Below are positions 62,124 to 64,000 of a stretch of DNA of 64,000 nucleotides, piece by piece. This DNA comes from Bryobacterales bacterium (lineage in GTDB: Bacteria > Acidobacteriota > Terriglobia > Bryobacterales > Bryobacteraceae): NCBI GenBank assembly GCA_003136675.1, contig PLFE01000151.1, positions 4,709-68,708 of the forward strand, given 5' to 3'. The translations under genes and the position numbers were made by a program. Position 1 is the stretch's first letter. The number at the start of each line of letters is the position of its first letter. The notes under the pieces are model-generated. The model saw nothing but the letters and a program-made list of their open reading frames with translations. It was not told the origin of the DNA and searched no databases.

Positions 62124-64000
62124 ATGTTCTCGGAACTTTTCCAGTCCATGCGCGGCCTCCGCCGGAACCCTGGATTCGCACTGCTCTCCATCATCACCCT
62201 CGCCCTCGGAATCGGAATCAGCACCGCTGTCTTCAGCGTGGTGAACGGGGTGCTCCTGCAGCCGCTGCGTTTCCCCCAGCCGGACAGGATCGTCAGTCTA
62301 AACACCAAGAACGCGGAACGCCCGGCAAGTTTCCCGCGGATGACCGGCGGCGATTTTGTTGCCGTGCGAACCTCAAACCAGGTTTTCGACGCGGTCAGCG
62401 TCTATTTTGGCGGAGAAGTAGGCGTGCAGCTTCGGGACCGTGCGGAGTTCACCGGCGTCCAGTGGGTGAATCCGGAATTCTTCAAAGTGTTCGGCCAGAA
62501 CATGCCGTCCCTAAACGAATCCGGGGCCATTGTCGGCGAGGCCTTCGCACAGCGGCACTTCGGTGACGATGTACATGCCGTCGGTCAACCCATCCACGTG
62601 GAAGGCCACGTCTATGAGATAGCGGGCGTACTCAAGGGACCGTGTTTCCCGGCAGACGCCGAGATCTGGCTCCCAGCCCCTTATGTGCCAGAGAATTTGA
62701 ACCACTCGGCGTTTAATTACCATGCCGTCGCGAGACTAAGACCGGGCGTTTCGCTGCAGCAATCCGAGGCGAATCTGGAGAACATTGCGGCCGGCCTTGC
62801 CGCTGCCTATCCGAAATCGAATCACGGGCGGACAATTTTCGCAGTGGCGCTGCGCGAGCAACTCACCAAGCCGGTGGAATCCACGCTCTATCTGCTCCTG
62901 GGCGCTGTTTTACTGGTTCTTCTGATCGCCTGTGCCAATGTTTCAAATTTACTTCTGGCGCGCGCCACGGTGCGTACGCGTGAGATCGCGGTGCGGGCCG
63001 CGCTGGGCGCATCGCGCGCGAGGATTGTGAGGATGCTGTTCCTCGAAAGCATAACGCTGGCGGCCCTCGGCGGCCTTCTCGGCATCGCGCTCGCTTCGCT
63101 GGGTATGCGCGCATTGGTGTACTTTGCCCCGTCGAATCTGCCGCGAGTGGACGACGTCCATCTGAATACCCCAGTGCTCGTTTTCGCCATGGGGATTTCG
63201 ACGTTGTCGGCGGTTCTGTTCGGCGTCCTGCCAGCCCTCCACGCATCTCGCACCGAGTTTTCCTCGCGTGGCGTCTTGCGCGGAGGCTCGCATACTCTAC
63301 GAAACTCTCTGGTGGTGGCGGAAATCGCTCTGTCGTTTGTGCTGGCCACCGGAGCGGGACTTTTCTTTCGCAGTTTCCTCACCCTCAACGCAGTCGACAT
63401 GGGCTTTCAACCGGGCAGCACCCTGGTGATGTATGCCCACGCTCCCGCGAACGGACTCGATCAATATGTCGATGTGGGCCGTTCGTTTGTCGATAAACTA
63501 CTCCCTTCGATCTCGGCGTTGCCGGGCGTAGAATCGGCCGCCGCCGTCATGGGACTGCCCACTGGCCGGTACGGCTCCAACGGGAGCTATGCCGTGGTCG
63601 GAAAGCAGGTATTCACTGAGGGACAAAAGCTGCCGGAGTCTAATTGGTCGCTGAGCAGCCCGCATTACTTCGCTACCATGCGTATCCCTCTGCTGCGGGG
63701 CCGCGACTTCACGGCGCTCGACCGGTACGACGCGCCCGGGGTCATCATCGTGAGCGAAAGCGTCGTGCGCGAGAACTTCGGAGGTGAAGATCCGCTCGGC
63801 AAACAAATCGTCTGCGGTCTCGACGAATCGACCATGAAAACCATGACCATTGTGGGCGTCGTCGGAGATGTCCGTCAGAGTTCACCCGGTTCCCCGCCGG
63901 AGCCAACTCTTTACATGCCACTCGAACAACATCCGTATTTCTCAAACGAACTACAGGTGGTCGTGCGGACCGCTTCCAGCCCGGCGGCTTTTACAGCGGC
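62124..64000 (+). CDS. ADOP-type MacB/FtsX ABC-transporter permease, C-terminus beyond the window
   Basis: 625 codons visible from ATG 62124. The N-terminus MFSELFQSMRGLRRNPGFAL, then LALGIGISTAVFSVVNGVLL is typical of acidobacterial duplicated orphan permeases. The MacB periplasmic core follows, then the first FtsX domain (LLLGAVLLVLLIACANVSNL, REIAVRAALGASRARIVRML), and a second core domain (HYFATMRIPLLRGRDFTALD, VVSESVVRENFGGEDPLGKQ). A second FtsX domain should follow outside. No ATPase or PadR regulator is nearby in the window. Function within the family is unclear. TACTAT/TATAGA (62113-62121) lies two to five bases upstream. Confidence 0.9.
   Translation, partial: MFSELFQSMRGLRRNPGFALLSIITLALGIGISTAVFSVVNGVLLQPLRFPQPDRIVSLNTKNAERPASFPRMTGGDFVAVRTSNQVFDAVSVYFGGEVGVQLRDRAEFTGVQWVNPEFFKVFGQNMPSLNESGAIVGEAFAQRHFGDDVHAVGQPIHVEGHVYEIAGVLKGPCFPADAEIWLPAPYVPENLNHSAFNYHAVARLRPGVSLQQSEANLENIAAGLAAAYPKSNHGRTIFAVALREQLTKPVESTLYLLLGAVLLVLLIACANVSNLLLARATVRTREIAVRAALGASRARIVRMLFLESITLAALGGLLGIALASLGMRALVYFAPSNLPRVDDVHLNTPVLVFAMGISTLSAVLFGVLPALHASRTEFSSRGVLRGGSHTLRNSLVVAEIALSFVLATGAGLFFRSFLTLNAVDMGFQPGSTLVMYAHAPANGLDQYVDVGRSFVDKLLPSISALPGVESAAAVMGLPTGRYGSNGSYAVVGKQVFTEGQKLPESNWSLSSPHYFATMRIPLLRGRDFTALDRYDAPGVIIVSESVVRENFGGEDPLGKQIVCGLDESTMKTMTIVGVVGDVRQSSPGSPPEPTLYMPLEQHPYFSNELQVVVRTASSPAAFTA

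Overview
The window reads as a chromosomal segment of an acidobacterium close to Solibacter/Bryobacter (Bryobacterales). This is inferred from protein types: a Solibacter-type C-terminal domain (TIGR03437) on an FG-GAP protein, an ADOP-type MacB/FtsX permease, GloVer-type repeats, an Oar-like TonB receptor with an N-terminal carboxypeptidase-regulatory domain, an OmpR-type winged helix fused to a TolB-like propeller, and a PknB-type kinase fused to the same kind of propeller. No rRNA, tRNA, CRISPR array, phage module or intact insertion sequence was seen.

Layout. 1-9.2 kb: a partial secreted protein divergent from a winged-helix/propeller sensor; a minus-strand group with MscS and a thiol oxidoreductase joined by a TAATG junction, a dienelactone hydrolase and a membrane protein that looks like an M48 peptidase without its catalytic residues; then a ROK sugar kinase. 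9.7-27.4 kb: a run of about 17 plus-strand genes, many overlapping by 1-17 bases. It holds a membrane protein, GH18 chitinase, a degenerate receiver protein, purine nucleoside phosphorylase, cytidine deaminase, an exported MTA/SAH-deaminase-like amidohydrolase, mutL, a POTRA protein, recO, glyQ, glyS, ppdK, a membrane-anchored protein broken by an amber codon, accB, accC and mscL. 27.4-31.2 kb: small secreted proteins, including a beheaded paralogue not found by start-to-stop reading, and an FG-GAP protein. 31.3-33.8 kb: a hybrid histidine kinase. 33.8-39.7 kb: a tightly packed minus-strand operon of an orphan ModA lipoprotein, a quinone-oxidoreductase-like protein, an ABC exporter, an HGSNAT-like acyltransferase and a secreted Ig-like protein. 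39.7-53.6 kb: an alpha/beta hydrolase, a giant NHL/BACON/SLH surface protein, lipid genes (FadD-like, PlsC-like) around a DUF1080 protein, a Ser/Thr kinase, a second hybrid histidine kinase and a TPR protein. 53.7-64 kb: the TonB receptor, an APC permease, a GloVer pseudogene with six lesions, a DUF218 protein, a PH-like membrane protein, a PgsA-like enzyme, DUF427 and the start of an ADOP permease.

The housekeeping genes combine nucleoside salvage, mismatch and recombinational repair, glycyl-tRNA charging, PEP/pyruvate interconversion and acetyl-CoA carboxylase subunits. The accessory genes suggest a polymer-degrading soil oligotroph with many exported propeller and receptor proteins and one- and two-component sensing. 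I did not find a clear new defence or mobile system. The most distinctive signals are a ladder of 11-bp-phased direct repeats upstream of the winged-helix sensor, several -10-like hexamers so close to start codons that leaderless transcription is likely, two related EcoRI-centred palindromes in a long AT-richer gap, recent gene decay at three places, and several proteins that keep a fold but lose the catalytic residues.
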